DNA of 64,000 bases from Myxococcus stipitatus (GTDB taxonomy: Bacteria; Myxococcota; Myxococcia; Myxococcales; Myxococcaceae), in NCBI RefSeq assembly GCF_021412625.1, contig NZ_JAKCFI010000003.1, positions 1-64,000 on the forward strand, given 5' to 3'. Both the position numbers and the translations under genes were made by a program. Shown here one piece after another: positions 18,486 through 26,750 of this stretch (position 1 is the stretch's first letter; each line of letters begins with the position of its first letter). The notes beneath the pieces are model-generated. The model made no database searches, was not told where the DNA came from, and saw only the letters and a program-made list of their open reading frames with translations.

Positions 18486-19619
18486 TCATTCCGTGTCCTC
18501 GACGGCCTCCTCGACACGGAGCCCCAGTGGGTGGGCGCCCTCCACCCCGGTGGCGCCCTCCGTCTTCACCAGCCGCACGGGCTCGCAGCCCGAGCCCTCG
18601 GCCACCACCCGGGCCAGCGGCTCCGCGTGGGTCGTCACCCAGAGCTGGCTGTGCCTCGACGCCTTCACGATGAGCCGGCCGAGCGGCGCCAACAGGTCCG
18701 GATGGAGGCTCGTCTCCGGCTCGTTCAGCGCCAGGAAGGGCGGCGGACGCGGGCTCATCAACGCGGCGAGCAGGCACAGGTAGCGCAACGTCCCATCCGA
18801 CAGCTCGGACGCGGCCATGGGCCGATGCAGTCCCGGCATGTGCATCAAGACCCCGAAGCGCGTCTCCTTCGTGCGGTGGATCTCCAACCTCGCGCCGGGG
18901 AACGCGTCCTCGACGGCGTCGAGGAGTCCTCGCGTGTCGCCAATCAGCAGGATGGTCTGCAGCGCCGCCGCCAGGTCCCGCCCGTCATGAGCCAGCACCG
19001 GCGTGCGCACGCCAATCTGCGGTTGGCGCATGGGCGCGTCCATGTCCGTGCGGAAGTGGTGGTAGAAGCGCCACGCGCGGAACTGGCGCTGGACCTCCAT
19101 CAAGCGCGGGAACCGCTGTGGCTCGCCGAGCTGGTCCATCACCGACTCGGAGCTCCACAGCTCCGTGGGGAACCTCACGCGAGCGCCCCCCTGGTCACGC
19201 AGGAACGCCGTGCGGTCCTTGCGCTCCATCAGGATGACCTTGCGGCCTCCGGACCAGGCCCACAGGTGCTCCTCCTTCACCTCCGGGTCCAGGTCGAAGA
19301 CGCCCTTTTCCGTGGGCGTCGGAGGAACGACCCCGCAGCTCAACTCGTAGGCCAGCTCGCCCAGCTCCGCGCCCACCGTCAGCCTCGGCGACTCGTGACG
19401 CTTGCGAGGCCCCGCCCACAGCGCGCTCGGCGTCCCGCCCTCCTCCGCGAACGTCCGCGCCAGTCGCCCCTCCGCCGCCGCCACGAGGAGCGACAACGCG
19501 CGATACAGGTTCGACTTGCCGCTGCCATTGGCGCCGACAATCACATTCACGGGGCCCAGCTCCAGCGACAGACTCCGCACGGAGCGATAGCCAGCGATGT
19601 CCAGACGGGTGAGAGGCAT
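18486..19619 (-). CDS. AAA-family ATPase, OLD/RecF-like
   Basis: A 377-residue ABC-type ATPase with Walker A GANGSGKS at 29-36, a signature-like ASELSDGTLRYL and a Walker B region FLALNEPETSLHPDLL. The usual D of DEPE is N here. The H-loop is VTTHAEPLARVV. This is the single-gene AAA_21-type arrangement found in many genomes, in some cases as part of defence modules. No nuclease or reverse transcriptase partner is next to it, and truB follows downstream. The function is unassigned. Confidence 0.82.
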   Translation of the reverse strand: MPLTRLDIAGYRSVRSLSLELGPVNVIVGANGSGKSNLYRALSLLVAAAEGRLARTFAEEGGTPSALWAGPRKRHESPRLTVGAELGELAYELSCGVVPPTPTEKGVFDLDPEVKEEHLWAWSGGRKVILMERKDRTAFLRDQGGARVRFPTELWSSESVMDQLGEPQRFPRLMEVQRQFRAWRFYHHFRTDMDAPMRQPQIGVRTPVLAHDGRDLAAALQTILLIGDTRGLLDAVEDAFPGARLEIHRTKETRFGVLMHMPGLHRPMAASELSDGTLRYLCLLAALMSPRPPPFLALNEPETSLHPDLLAPLGRLIVKASRHSQLWVTTHAEPLARVVAEGSGCEPVRLVKTEGATGVEGAHPLGLRVEEAVEDTE

Positions 19620-19987
19620 CGACGCCCGACCCTAGACCAAACACGCCCGCGCCTCGAACAGCCCTGGCGACGTTCAGGGTCCGAGGTGTCGACGGAGGCA
19701 GCCAAGCCTCGCTGCCGCGTGGCTCGACACGGACCGGAGGGCTCGTGAAGACGCCCCCGGGCCCGCGCCGAGCCGAGGGAACGGAAGGACCGGCCTCCTC
19801 CCACTCACCTCGACGGGACCGGAGAGGACATCGACACCGCTGCTCCGGCCCAGGCTGCGACCTCCAGCCTACCGTCGCGCGAGGCCCGTCGTCTCCTTCC
19901 CCCCCAGGCCCACCGTCCTGGCCCGCAGCGGTGTCGATGGACCCACCACCCGGAACGCACGCCGCCCCTCTCGTGGACGCCCTCGCG

Positions 19988-20045
19988 CGTGGCGAGTGTC
20001 CTCGCGCCACGTGTCCCGGGAAGCAGCGGCGTCCGTTCGGGACGC
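19988..20045. promoter_or_regulatory. two inverted repeats upstream of a candidate sigma-54 promoter
   Basis: The first repeat (19988-20011) has the arms CGTGGCGAG and CTCGCGCCACG with one bulged pair. The second (20029-20045) is GCGTCC-N5-GGACGC. Their centres fall about 126 and 89 bp before the predicted start, where activator sites would be expected. The two differ in sequence, so one activator may not bind both. Confidence 0.35.
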
Positions 20046-20098
20046 AGCAGCGCCGCGTAACAGCGTCTGGAATGGGCCTCCTCGGGCGGACACGGCGC

Positions 20099-20114
20099 TG
20101 GCGTGTGAAGTGCA
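20099..20114 (+). promoter_or_regulatory. candidate sigma-54-type promoter
   Basis: TGGCGTGTGAAGTGCA retains GG and GC at the -24/-12 spacing and matches TGGC...TGCA. The predicted start is near 20126, 18 bases before ATG 20144 and just upstream of GAGGAG. Confidence 0.45.
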
Positions 20115-20143
20115 GTCCCTCGCAACCGGGGAGGAGCCACGCC

Positions 20144-20827
20144 ATGGCCATGCGCTGCCTGCAATGCGGTCACATCGAGGACGACACGCCCATTCCCGAC
20201 GGCCGCGACCTGGACGCGTTGATTTCGGGGGGGCCGTCATCCTCGCGGTGCCCGGAGTGCCGGGGGCTGATGAGCCCCATCCAGCTCTGCCGACCGAGCC
20301 CCGCCCCCGTCGTGGTCCGAGCGGAGCCACCCCGTCCGCGCCCCATCCAGGACTACCTGCTCGTCGATGCGCACATGGGCGACTACGGCCCGCCCCCCGC
20401 CGAGGCGCAGCCGTTCAAGGGCATGACCGGCTTCGCCCCCACTCCGGGGGACTCCTTCGCGCCCATCAACGGGAGCCTGTTCCGCATCACCTACAGGTTC
20501 GGCCCGTGGAACGTCATCATCCCCTGGCCCGCCCTGTGGCTCCTGCGGGGAGAGGCCTGCGTTCCGGCGAAGAACCGCTATGGGTTCGTCCCCTCCGCGG
20601 AGTTCGGCGTGCCGACCTTCAACGGAGAGACGACCCCCAAGCTGGACATGGGCACCGTCGCGCCCTTCGCCTATCCGACGCTGGGCGCGGGCCTGTACAC
20701 GCCCGAGGTGCCCTTCATCTTCGGGGAGACGATCACCGGCACGCTCTATCGCTCCATCGCCGCCGCGGTGCGGGGAGGCGCGTCCGTCGAGGAGGCCGTG
20801 AAGAAGTTCATCCCCTCCCGGCGGTGA
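20144..20827 (+). CDS. zinc-ribbon-like hypothetical protein
   Basis: A 227-residue protein from ATG 20144, preceded by GAGGAG. Two CxxC pairs near the N-terminus (RCLQCGH at 4-10 and RCPECRG near 40) could form a zinc ribbon. The remainder has aromatic-rich strands (FRITYRFGPWNVIIPWPALWLL, FIFGETITGTLYRSIAAAV) and is not a recognised domain. There are no membrane segments or signal peptide. A sigma-54-type promoter lies directly upstream. Confidence 0.7.
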   Translation: MAMRCLQCGHIEDDTPIPDGRDLDALISGGPSSSRCPECRGLMSPIQLCRPSPAPVVVRAEPPRPRPIQDYLLVDAHMGDYGPPPAEAQPFKGMTGFAPTPGDSFAPINGSLFRITYRFGPWNVIIPWPALWLLRGEACVPAKNRYGFVPSAEFGVPTFNGETTPKLDMGTVAPFAYPTLGAGLYTPEVPFIFGETITGTLYRSIAAAVRGGASVEEAVKKFIPSRR

Positions 20828-20902
20828 GCGGGACATCCTCCGCGTTCCGCCACTCCCTTGCTCGGACGTCGCCGCCGTGAAGGCCCGCCTCCCGCAATCC
20901 GG

Positions 20903-23149
20903 CTACCCGCGCTGAGGCTCCGAGCGCGGCTCGCCCAGCGTGCGCAGGAAGAACATCCCCACGTCGTCGAAGTAGAAGCGATACGCGGCGGGGCTGGGGG
21001 AGTGCGGCTCCCCCGGCAGGATGAGCAGCTCGAAGTGCTTGCCCGCCCGGATGAGCGCGTCGGCCATGCGCATCGTCACCGAGAGCGTGGCGTTCACGTC
21101 GCTCGTGCCGTGCATCAGCTTCAGGTGCCCCTGGAGCTTCCCCGCCAGCGGCGGGTTGGAGCCCACCGCGTAGCCCTCCGGATTCGAGGACGGCAGCCCC
21201 AGGTAGGGCTCGTTGATGATGGCCTCCTCCTCCATCGCGCCGGGCGCTCCGGCGTAGCCCGCCTTGAAGAAGTCGGGGGCCGTCAGCATGCCGCGCAGCG
21301 CGAAGTAGCCGCCCCACGAGGTGCCGTGGATGCCCACGCGCTCCAGGTCCATCCAGGGACGCGTGGCGCCCAGCTGCTTCAACCCCTCCACGTAGTCGGG
21401 AATCTCCGTCTGCCCCACGCGCCCGTAGTTCGCGTCCTGGAAGGCCTTGCTCCGCCCCGGAGTCCCCCGGGGGTCCAGCAGCACCACCACGAAGCCGAGC
21501 TGCGCCAGCCCCGCGCAGTTGAGCGACATGCCGCTGCCCACGTAGCTCCAGGGCACCACGTTGAGGAACGGCCCCGCGTAGACGTACGCGAGCACGGGGT
21601 AGCGCTTCGACGCGTCGAAGTCCCGGGGCTTGTAGAGGACGCCATGCAGCGGCGTGACACCATCCGCGGCGCGGACGACGAAGCCCTCCGGGGGCACGTA
21701 GCCCATGGCCTCGACCTGGCTCACGTCCGACGTGGTGAGCCGCACGTTCATGCGCCCATCCATGGACCGCAGCTCGCGCAACCTCGGCTGCGTGCGCGAG
21801 GACCACGTGTCCACGTAGTAGCGCCCCGATGGCGCGAACGACACGCGGTGCAGCCCCTCCGCCGAGGACACCCGCTTCAGCGCGCCGCCCTTCAAGCTCC
21901 CCCGATAGACGAGCTGCGCGTACGGAGAGCCCGGCTCGGCGGAGGCCACCACGAGCAGGGCGTCCGTGCCGGGCTCCACGCCCACCACCTCGTGCACCGG
22001 GAACGCGCCCCGGGTGAGCTGACGGGGCCTCCGACCCTCGCTGTCGTAGTAGTAGACGTGGCGCCAGCCATCGCGCTCCGACAGCCAGAGGAAGCCCCGG
22101 TTCGCCGGCAACGGGAACACCCGCGGCGCGGCGCCTCCCACCTCGAAGTCCAGCCCCATGACGAAGCTCTCCGGGCGCTCCTCGCGCAGCACCCGCCGGC
22201 GCGCGCCCGTCGTCGCCTCCACCGCCGTGAGGTCCAGCCGCTTGCCGTCGCGAGAGAGATGGAGGAACAGCGCCTCGTTCCGGTCCGGCCACCACCCGAC
22301 GAAGGCGTCATGGTGCTCGCCGTCGACCGGCGCGGCGGCCGTCACGCGCCCCGTCGCCACCTCCACCACGTGCGCCTCCCAGCGCGGCAGCGGCGTCCCC
22401 GTCTTCGCATAGGGCACCCACTCCACCTTCTCCAGCGGACTGGAGTAGTCGACCACCGGCACCTGGTGCACCGCGCGCGCGTCCACGTGCCACACGACGA
22501 GGAAGCGGCCGTCCGGTGACCACGCCTTGTCCGGGATGCGCCAATCCCATCCACGCTCCCCCGCGCGCTCCACCACCGTCCGCCCCGCGGCGTCCAGCAC
22601 CGCGAAGCCCTCCCCGCGCCGCGCCGCCACCGCGCCACCCTCCGGCGCGACGACGTGCTCGCGGGACAGGCCCCCCCCGTCGCGGTCGTCCTTCGAGAGC
22701 TCCGTGAGCGCCCCATCCTCCAGGCCGAGCCGGAACACCCGTCCCGCATGGGTGAAGACGAGCCCCCGCTCATCCGGCGTCAGCGCCACCTCCGTGAAGC
22801 GGAGCCGCTTCGCGGGAGCGCCCAGCAACCGGGACAGGTGCTCGCGGAGGTCCGCGCCCGACAGCAGCGGCTTCACCTTCCCCGTGCGCGCGTCCGCCAA
22901 CGCCCAGGTCCCGCCCTCCGCCTGACTCCAGAAGACGAGCCTCGCGCCATCCTTCAGCCAGCGCGGCGGGACGAGGCTGTCCTCGATGCGCGCGGGCAGC
23001 TGCAGGAAGTCCTGGGCCCTGTCCAACCGCGCGCGCAGCTCCGGAGGAGGCGTGGGACCGGAGGCGGCCTCCGCCAGTGATGCCGCGTGGACCTCCGCGT
23101 CCAGCACGAACACGAGCAGACATCCGAGACACACGAGGGAGCGTCGCAT
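20903..23149 (-). CDS. S9 family (dipeptidyl-peptidase IV-like) serine peptidase
   Basis: A 748-residue exported peptidase from ATG 23149 with a signal peptide (LVCLGCLLVFVLDAEVHA). Residues to about 500 form the eight-bladed propeller of DPP-IV type. The alpha/beta-hydrolase domain carries Ser611 in GTSWGGY, Asp684 in HGTSDVNA and His716 in PGEPHSP. Such enzymes release N-terminal dipeptides or short peptides, here probably in the periplasm. The open frame continues upstream to 23551, but that part overlaps the divergent LysR gene. Regulation by that LysR protein is likely. Confidence 0.92.
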   Translation of the reverse strand: MRRSLVCLGCLLVFVLDAEVHAASLAEAASGPTPPPELRARLDRAQDFLQLPARIEDSLVPPRWLKDGARLVFWSQAEGGTWALADARTGKVKPLLSGADLREHLSRLLGAPAKRLRFTEVALTPDERGLVFTHAGRVFRLGLEDGALTELSKDDRDGGGLSREHVVAPEGGAVAARRGEGFAVLDAAGRTVVERAGERGWDWRIPDKAWSPDGRFLVVWHVDARAVHQVPVVDYSSPLEKVEWVPYAKTGTPLPRWEAHVVEVATGRVTAAAPVDGEHHDAFVGWWPDRNEALFLHLSRDGKRLDLTAVEATTGARRRVLREERPESFVMGLDFEVGGAAPRVFPLPANRGFLWLSERDGWRHVYYYDSEGRRPRQLTRGAFPVHEVVGVEPGTDALLVVASAEPGSPYAQLVYRGSLKGGALKRVSSAEGLHRVSFAPSGRYYVDTWSSRTQPRLRELRSMDGRMNVRLTTSDVSQVEAMGYVPPEGFVVRAADGVTPLHGVLYKPRDFDASKRYPVLAYVYAGPFLNVVPWSYVGSGMSLNCAGLAQLGFVVVLLDPRGTPGRSKAFQDANYGRVGQTEIPDYVEGLKQLGATRPWMDLERVGIHGTSWGGYFALRGMLTAPDFFKAGYAGAPGAMEEEAIINEPYLGLPSSNPEGYAVGSNPPLAGKLQGHLKLMHGTSDVNATLSVTMRMADALIRAGKHFELLILPGEPHSPSPAAYRFYFDDVGMFFLRTLGEPRSEPQRG

Positions 23150-23202
23150 GCGCGGATGGTAGGGAGCCGCATCCCGCGCGACCAATATATCTTTCACCCC
23201 GC

Positions 23203-23225
23203 ATCGAGACGGATATCGTCTCGAT
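23203..23225. promoter_or_regulatory. perfect palindromic operator abutting a LysR start codon
   Basis: ATCGAGACG-N5-CGTCTCGAT, a perfect 9-5-9 inverted repeat, ends at the base before ATG 23226 and lies between two divergent genes. The A/T-rich string AATATAT at 23184-23190 may be a -10 region. It is a natural site for autoregulation and for control of the S9 peptidase. Confidence 0.65.
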
Positions 23226-24122
23226 ATGGAATTCCGACAGCTCCAGCTCTTCGTCGCCGTCGCGGAGGAGCTGCACTTCGGGCGGGCCGCCTCACGCATA
23301 GGGATGGCCCAGCCGCCGTTCAGCCAGCAGATACGCCGCCTGGAGGCCGAGCTGGGCGTCACGCTGCTGACGCGCACCAGCCGCCGCGTGGCGCTCACCG
23401 CCGCGGGAGCCCGGCTGCTCGAGGAGGCCCGGAGCCTGCTCGCCCGCCGCGTGGACGTCATCACCTCCATCCAGCGCGCGGCCCACGGCGAGACGGGCAC
23501 GCTGCGCGTCGGCTTCGCCGCGTCCTCCGCCTTCGGCGTGCTGCCCGCCATCGTGTCCCGCTACCGCGAGCGCTTCCCCCACGTGACGCTGGAGCTGGAT
23601 GACCGGGAGTCGCTCAACGTCGGCGCCGCGCTCGTCGGGGGAGAGCTGGACGTCGCCATCCTCCGCGCGCCCTTCCGCCATCCGGGCGTCACCACGGAGC
23701 GGCTGCTGAGCGAGCCGTTCGCCCTGGCGCTCCCCTCGGCCCACCCCCGAGCGGAGCAGCGCGCCATCACCCTGTCGACGCTCGCCAACGAGCCCTTCGT
23801 GCTCTTCCCCCGCCACTCCGCGCCGGGCCTCCACGACACGGTGACGAGCATGTGCCTGGCGGCGGGATTCTCCCCGCGCGTCGTCCAGGAGGCCAGCTCC
23901 TGGCCCTCCGTCATCGGCCTGGTGGAGGCGGGCATGGGCCTGACGCTGGCGCCCACGTCCGCGCAGGCGCTCAAGCCCCGGGGCGTCGTCTTCCGCCCGC
24001 TGCGGGGCGCCCACGGCCAGGCCGAGCTGACCCTCGCCTACCCCGGCCCCCAGCCCTCTCCCGCGGCGGCGCGCTTCCGCGCGCTCGCGCACGAGGCCGT
24101 GGCCCGCACCCGCGCGCACTGA
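23226..24122 (+). CDS. LysR family transcriptional regulator
   Basis: A 298-residue LysR protein. The N-terminal winged helix reads MEFRQLQLFVAVAEELHFGRAASRIGMAQPPFSQQIRRLEAELG, followed by the periplasmic-binding-like effector domain from about 90 (GTLRVGFAASSAFGVLP). The PPFSQQI recognition helix is typical of BenM/CatM-like members. There is no Shine-Dalgarno sequence because the operator palindrome touches the start codon, so the mRNA may be nearly leaderless. It is divergent from the S9 peptidase. Confidence 0.92.
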   Translation: MEFRQLQLFVAVAEELHFGRAASRIGMAQPPFSQQIRRLEAELGVTLLTRTSRRVALTAAGARLLEEARSLLARRVDVITSIQRAAHGETGTLRVGFAASSAFGVLPAIVSRYRERFPHVTLELDDRESLNVGAALVGGELDVAILRAPFRHPGVTTERLLSEPFALALPSAHPRAEQRAITLSTLANEPFVLFPRHSAPGLHDTVTSMCLAAGFSPRVVQEASSWPSVIGLVEAGMGLTLAPTSAQALKPRGVVFRPLRGAHGQAELTLAYPGPQPSPAAARFRALAHEAVARTRAH

Positions 24123-24201
24123 AGGCCGTCCCCGCTCCCGCGACGGTGGGCGTGATGAGACACCCTGGCGCGCCTGGCGGCGGACTTCCCCGCGCGGGTC
24201 C

Positions 24202-24417
24202 TCACTCCCGCGACGGGGGTGCCTTGCGAGACACGCGTCCTGTCGGCTTCACGCTCTTGCGGCGGGGCGCGCGCTCCACCGGCCCCAGGTTGAACCAGAA
24301 GGCACACAGCAGCGGAGGCGCACCACCCTCGGGCCGCGAGATGGCCCGCACCCCGTCCCGACTCCAGCCCCGTCGCTCGGACAGCTCACGCACCACGCGA
24401 TTCGCACGTCGCGCCAT
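24202..24417 (-). CDS. small basic hypothetical protein
   Basis: A 71-residue frame from ATG 24417 with natural GC3 codon use. It has an N-terminal helix (ANRVVRELSERRGWSRDGVRAIS) and a basic tail (RAPRRKSVKPTGRVSRKAPP). Support comes from a promoter-like sequence upstream: TTGACA with a 17-base spacer, overlapping the palindrome at 24506-24521. The family is unknown. Confidence 0.5.
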   Translation of the reverse strand: MARRANRVVRELSERRGWSRDGVRAISRPEGGAPPLLCAFWFNLGPVERAPRRKSVKPTGRVSRKAPPSRE

Positions 24418-24505
24418 CAGTGACTCGCCCCGGGCAGAGACCTCGCCCCTTCCCTGACCGCGGGGTCCAGCGTGGGCTCGGGCATGGTCCCATGAGCTAA
24501 CATCA

Positions 24506-24521
24506 TGACAGGAACCTGTCA
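24506..24521. promoter_or_regulatory. palindrome TGACAGG-N2-CCTGTCA overlapping a -35 element
   Basis: A perfect 7-2-7 inverted repeat. On the minus strand a consensus -35 TTGACA (24517-24522) is part of it, so a bound repressor would block the promoter of the small gene at 24202-24417. Confidence 0.5.
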
Positions 24522-24556
24522 ATCAAGACCCTGGCGCGACGCGAGTGTTCAATGGC

Positions 24557-25462
24557 TCAGCGTGGCGGCGTCCCACCCTGTCTGCGCCACGCGGCGGGTG
24601 TGACGCCATGTACGCGGCGGAACAGGCGGATGAAGTGGGTCACGTCCGCGTAACCCACGCGCTCGGCGATGATGTCCACGCGCTCGTCGGAGGCCCGCAG
24701 GCGGCGGCGGGCCTCGGCCATGCGGCACTCCAGAATCCATTCGCCCACGGTGCGGCCCGTCTCCTGACGGACGATGCTCGCGACGTGGGGCGCGGAGCGG
24801 CCCAGCGCGCGGGCCACCTTGGCGAGCGACAGCGGCTCCAGGCAGTGCGCTTCGATATAGGTGAGGGCCTTGCGGCCCAGGCTCACGCTCGCGCCGTCGG
24901 GCGGGAGCGAGGTCGCGGTCATCCGCTCCAGCTCGAGGAGGACCAGCCGCAGCAATGCCAGACACGCCTCGTCGCGGCCCGGCTCGTTGCGAGCCAGCTC
25001 GTCGGCGACCAGGAGAATCCACCGGCGCAGGCGCCGACGCTGGGTCACCGTGGGCCGCAGCACCGGGTGACAGCCCTGACGCACGCGCAGGAGCGGACCG
25101 AGCGGGGACTCGCCCTCCTTCGCGGGCAACGCCTCCGGATAGAACGCGAGCCCCAGGCCCTCGCCGTCCGAGGTCTCCCGGCCATGGACGTCCCCCGGAG
25201 GGATGAGGTGGACGTCGCCCGGGCGGCGCACCACCTCGCCCGCGTGGTGCACCCTCGACTCGCCGCGCGTGACGAGCAGCACGACGGCGTAGGTGTGGAC
25301 CGCGGTGGCCTTGCAGGGCCGCGGGCCATGACGCCCCAGGGGCCCCGCCCACACCGGCAGGCGCCCCTCCTCGAAGTCGCGACGGGAGGGGGCGCGGGGC
25401 TCGGGAGACATGTCCGCCTGCGTAACGGGTGCGGCGGATGGACTCAAGCCCCCGTCATCCAT
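24557..25462 (-). CDS. AraC family transcriptional regulator
   Basis: A 301-residue protein. An N-terminal cupin-like sensor (GDVHLIPPGDVHGRET) is followed by the double helix-turn-helix AraC domain at about 200-298 (ALTYIEAHCLEPLSLAKVARALGRSAPHVASIVRQETG and VGYADVTHFIRLFRRVHGVTPAAWRR). The start codon overlaps the 3' end of the flavoprotein gene by 8 bp, so the two are co-translated. It may regulate its own operon. Confidence 0.9.
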   Translation of the reverse strand: MDDGGLSPSAAPVTQADMSPEPRAPSRRDFEEGRLPVWAGPLGRHGPRPCKATAVHTYAVVLLVTRGESRVHHAGEVVRRPGDVHLIPPGDVHGRETSDGEGLGLAFYPEALPAKEGESPLGPLLRVRQGCHPVLRPTVTQRRRLRRWILLVADELARNEPGRDEACLALLRLVLLELERMTATSLPPDGASVSLGRKALTYIEAHCLEPLSLAKVARALGRSAPHVASIVRQETGRTVGEWILECRMAEARRRLRASDERVDIIAERVGYADVTHFIRLFRRVHGVTPAAWRRQGGTPPR

Positions 25463-26396
25463 GGCTCCCGCCCACCGCCTCCATGTTCAGCTCGTGATTC
25501 ATCCGGTAGGCGGACATGGCGCCCGCCGCCGCCGCCACGAGCGCGCCCTGCAAGCGCGTAGTGAGGTCCCCCGCCGCGTACAGCCCGGGGACGGAGGTCT
25601 GCTGGAAGGCGTCCACGCGCACGAAGCCCATGTCGTCCAGCGCGAGCCCCATCGTCCGCACCAACGACTCCACCAGCGGCACCTGCTTCTGCGGCGGGTG
25701 CACGAAGAGGACGTCCCGGGCCACGCGCGTCCCGTCCTCCAGCTCCACCGCCTCCAGCGCGCCCGCGTCCGACGCGGAGACCACGAGGCGACGGATGCGC
25801 GGCTCGACGAGGCGGACCTCCGCCCGGCGGAGGCGTTCGCGCTGCTCCGCCGACACCTCCAGCACCCCGTTCGTGAACAGCGTCACGTCCGCCGACCACC
25901 CCTTCACGAACTGCGCGAACTCGAGCGAGTGCTCACCGGACGCCACGACGCCCCAGGCGCGGTCCTGGATTTCCCAGCCATGGCAGTAGGGGCACTGGAA
26001 GAGGGCCTTGCCCCACAGCTCGCGGAAGCCGGGGAGGTCCAGGGGCTGGTCCACCAGGCCCGTGGCGAGCAGCATGCGCCGGGCCTCCACGAGCGTCCCG
26101 TCCTCGAGCTCGACGTGGAACACGCCCTCGTGGCGCTCCACGCGGGCCACGCGCACGTCGCGCAGCTCCACGTCGTAGCGCGCGAGCTGCTCGCGGCCGA
26201 TGGCCCGGAACTCCCCCGGGGGGATGCCATCCCGCGAGACGAAGCCGTGCATGTGCTCCGCCGCCGCGTTCCGCCGCGTCCCCGCGTCGCAGACCAGCAC
26301 CTTCTTGCGCCCACGCCCCAGGTTCAGCGCCGCGCTCAGCCCCGCCGGCCCCGAGCCGACGATGACCACGTCCTTGCGCAACCGACTCCGCTCCAT
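25455..26396 (-). CDS. thioredoxin reductase-like FAD/NAD(P) oxidoreductase
   Basis: A 313-residue flavoprotein from ATG 26396, preceded by GAGAGAGGG; ATG 26420 is an alternative. The FAD Rossmann motif VVIVGSGPAGLSAALNLGRGRKKVLVCDAG opens the protein. CPYCHG near 140 supplies the redox-active CxxC. FVRVDAFQQTSVPGLYAAGDLT closes the FAD site. The NADPH motif (GxGxxA) is degenerate (VVASGEHSLEFA), so it may be a thioredoxin-reductase-like enzyme with a different donor. It is first in an operon with AraC. Confidence 0.87.
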   Translation of the reverse strand: MERSRLRKDVVIVGSGPAGLSAALNLGRGRKKVLVCDAGTRRNAAAEHMHGFVSRDGIPPGEFRAIGREQLARYDVELRDVRVARVERHEGVFHVELEDGTLVEARRMLLATGLVDQPLDLPGFRELWGKALFQCPYCHGWEIQDRAWGVVASGEHSLEFAQFVKGWSADVTLFTNGVLEVSAEQRERLRRAEVRLVEPRIRRLVVSASDAGALEAVELEDGTRVARDVLFVHPPQKQVPLVESLVRTMGLALDDMGFVRVDAFQQTSVPGLYAAGDLTTRLQGALVAAAAGAMSAYRMNHELNMEAVGGSHG

Positions 26397-26750
26397 GTCG
26401 CCCTCTCTCCCGTTCGTCATGAGGTCTTCCTGGGGAAGAGGTAGTCGGAGGGGGGCGCCGTCGCGAGAGCGGGGCTTGCGTGGGAATCGGCGCATCGGAG
26501 GGTGCCCTTTTCGGCCCATCCGCCGAGCGGCCCCACGAGGCCCCGGAGGTGGGCTCGCGCGCACGGTGGGCCTGGCCCAAGCACTGCAAGACGAGGACCC
26601 GGGAGAGGAGAAACAGCCGCGACTCCAGGTTTCGCGGGGAACATCCTCCATCCGACAAGCATTCCTCCCGGCCAGACCCGCCCATCCGTGTCCTTGTGAC
26701 ATTCCAGGGCGGCCCGCCGATTGGGAGCGGGCCTACTCCCAAGGTCCCAG
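26397..26750. other. divergent promoter region, 354 bp
   Basis: No gene is seen. A leader hairpin GGCCCGC-N9-GCGGGCC (26711-26733) lies 17 bases before the start of the LVIVD lipoprotein gene and could affect its translation. Confidence 0.4.

Larger units (their letters stand above)
19620..20143. other. intergenic region, 524 bp, between divergent genes
   Basis: No convincing gene is seen; open frames here have poor composition. It holds a candidate sigma-54 promoter and two palindromes for the zinc-ribbon gene (19988-20114). Confidence 0.5.

Noticed and set aside
18486-19619. The AAA ATPase as a two-gene anti-phage system
   Set aside because: The adjacent gene is truB, and no nuclease, toxin or reverse transcriptase is found beside it.
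22953-23551. Upstream extension of the S9 peptidase frame beyond ATG 23149
   Set aside because: It runs antisense through the LysR gene and precedes a clear signal peptide at 23149.
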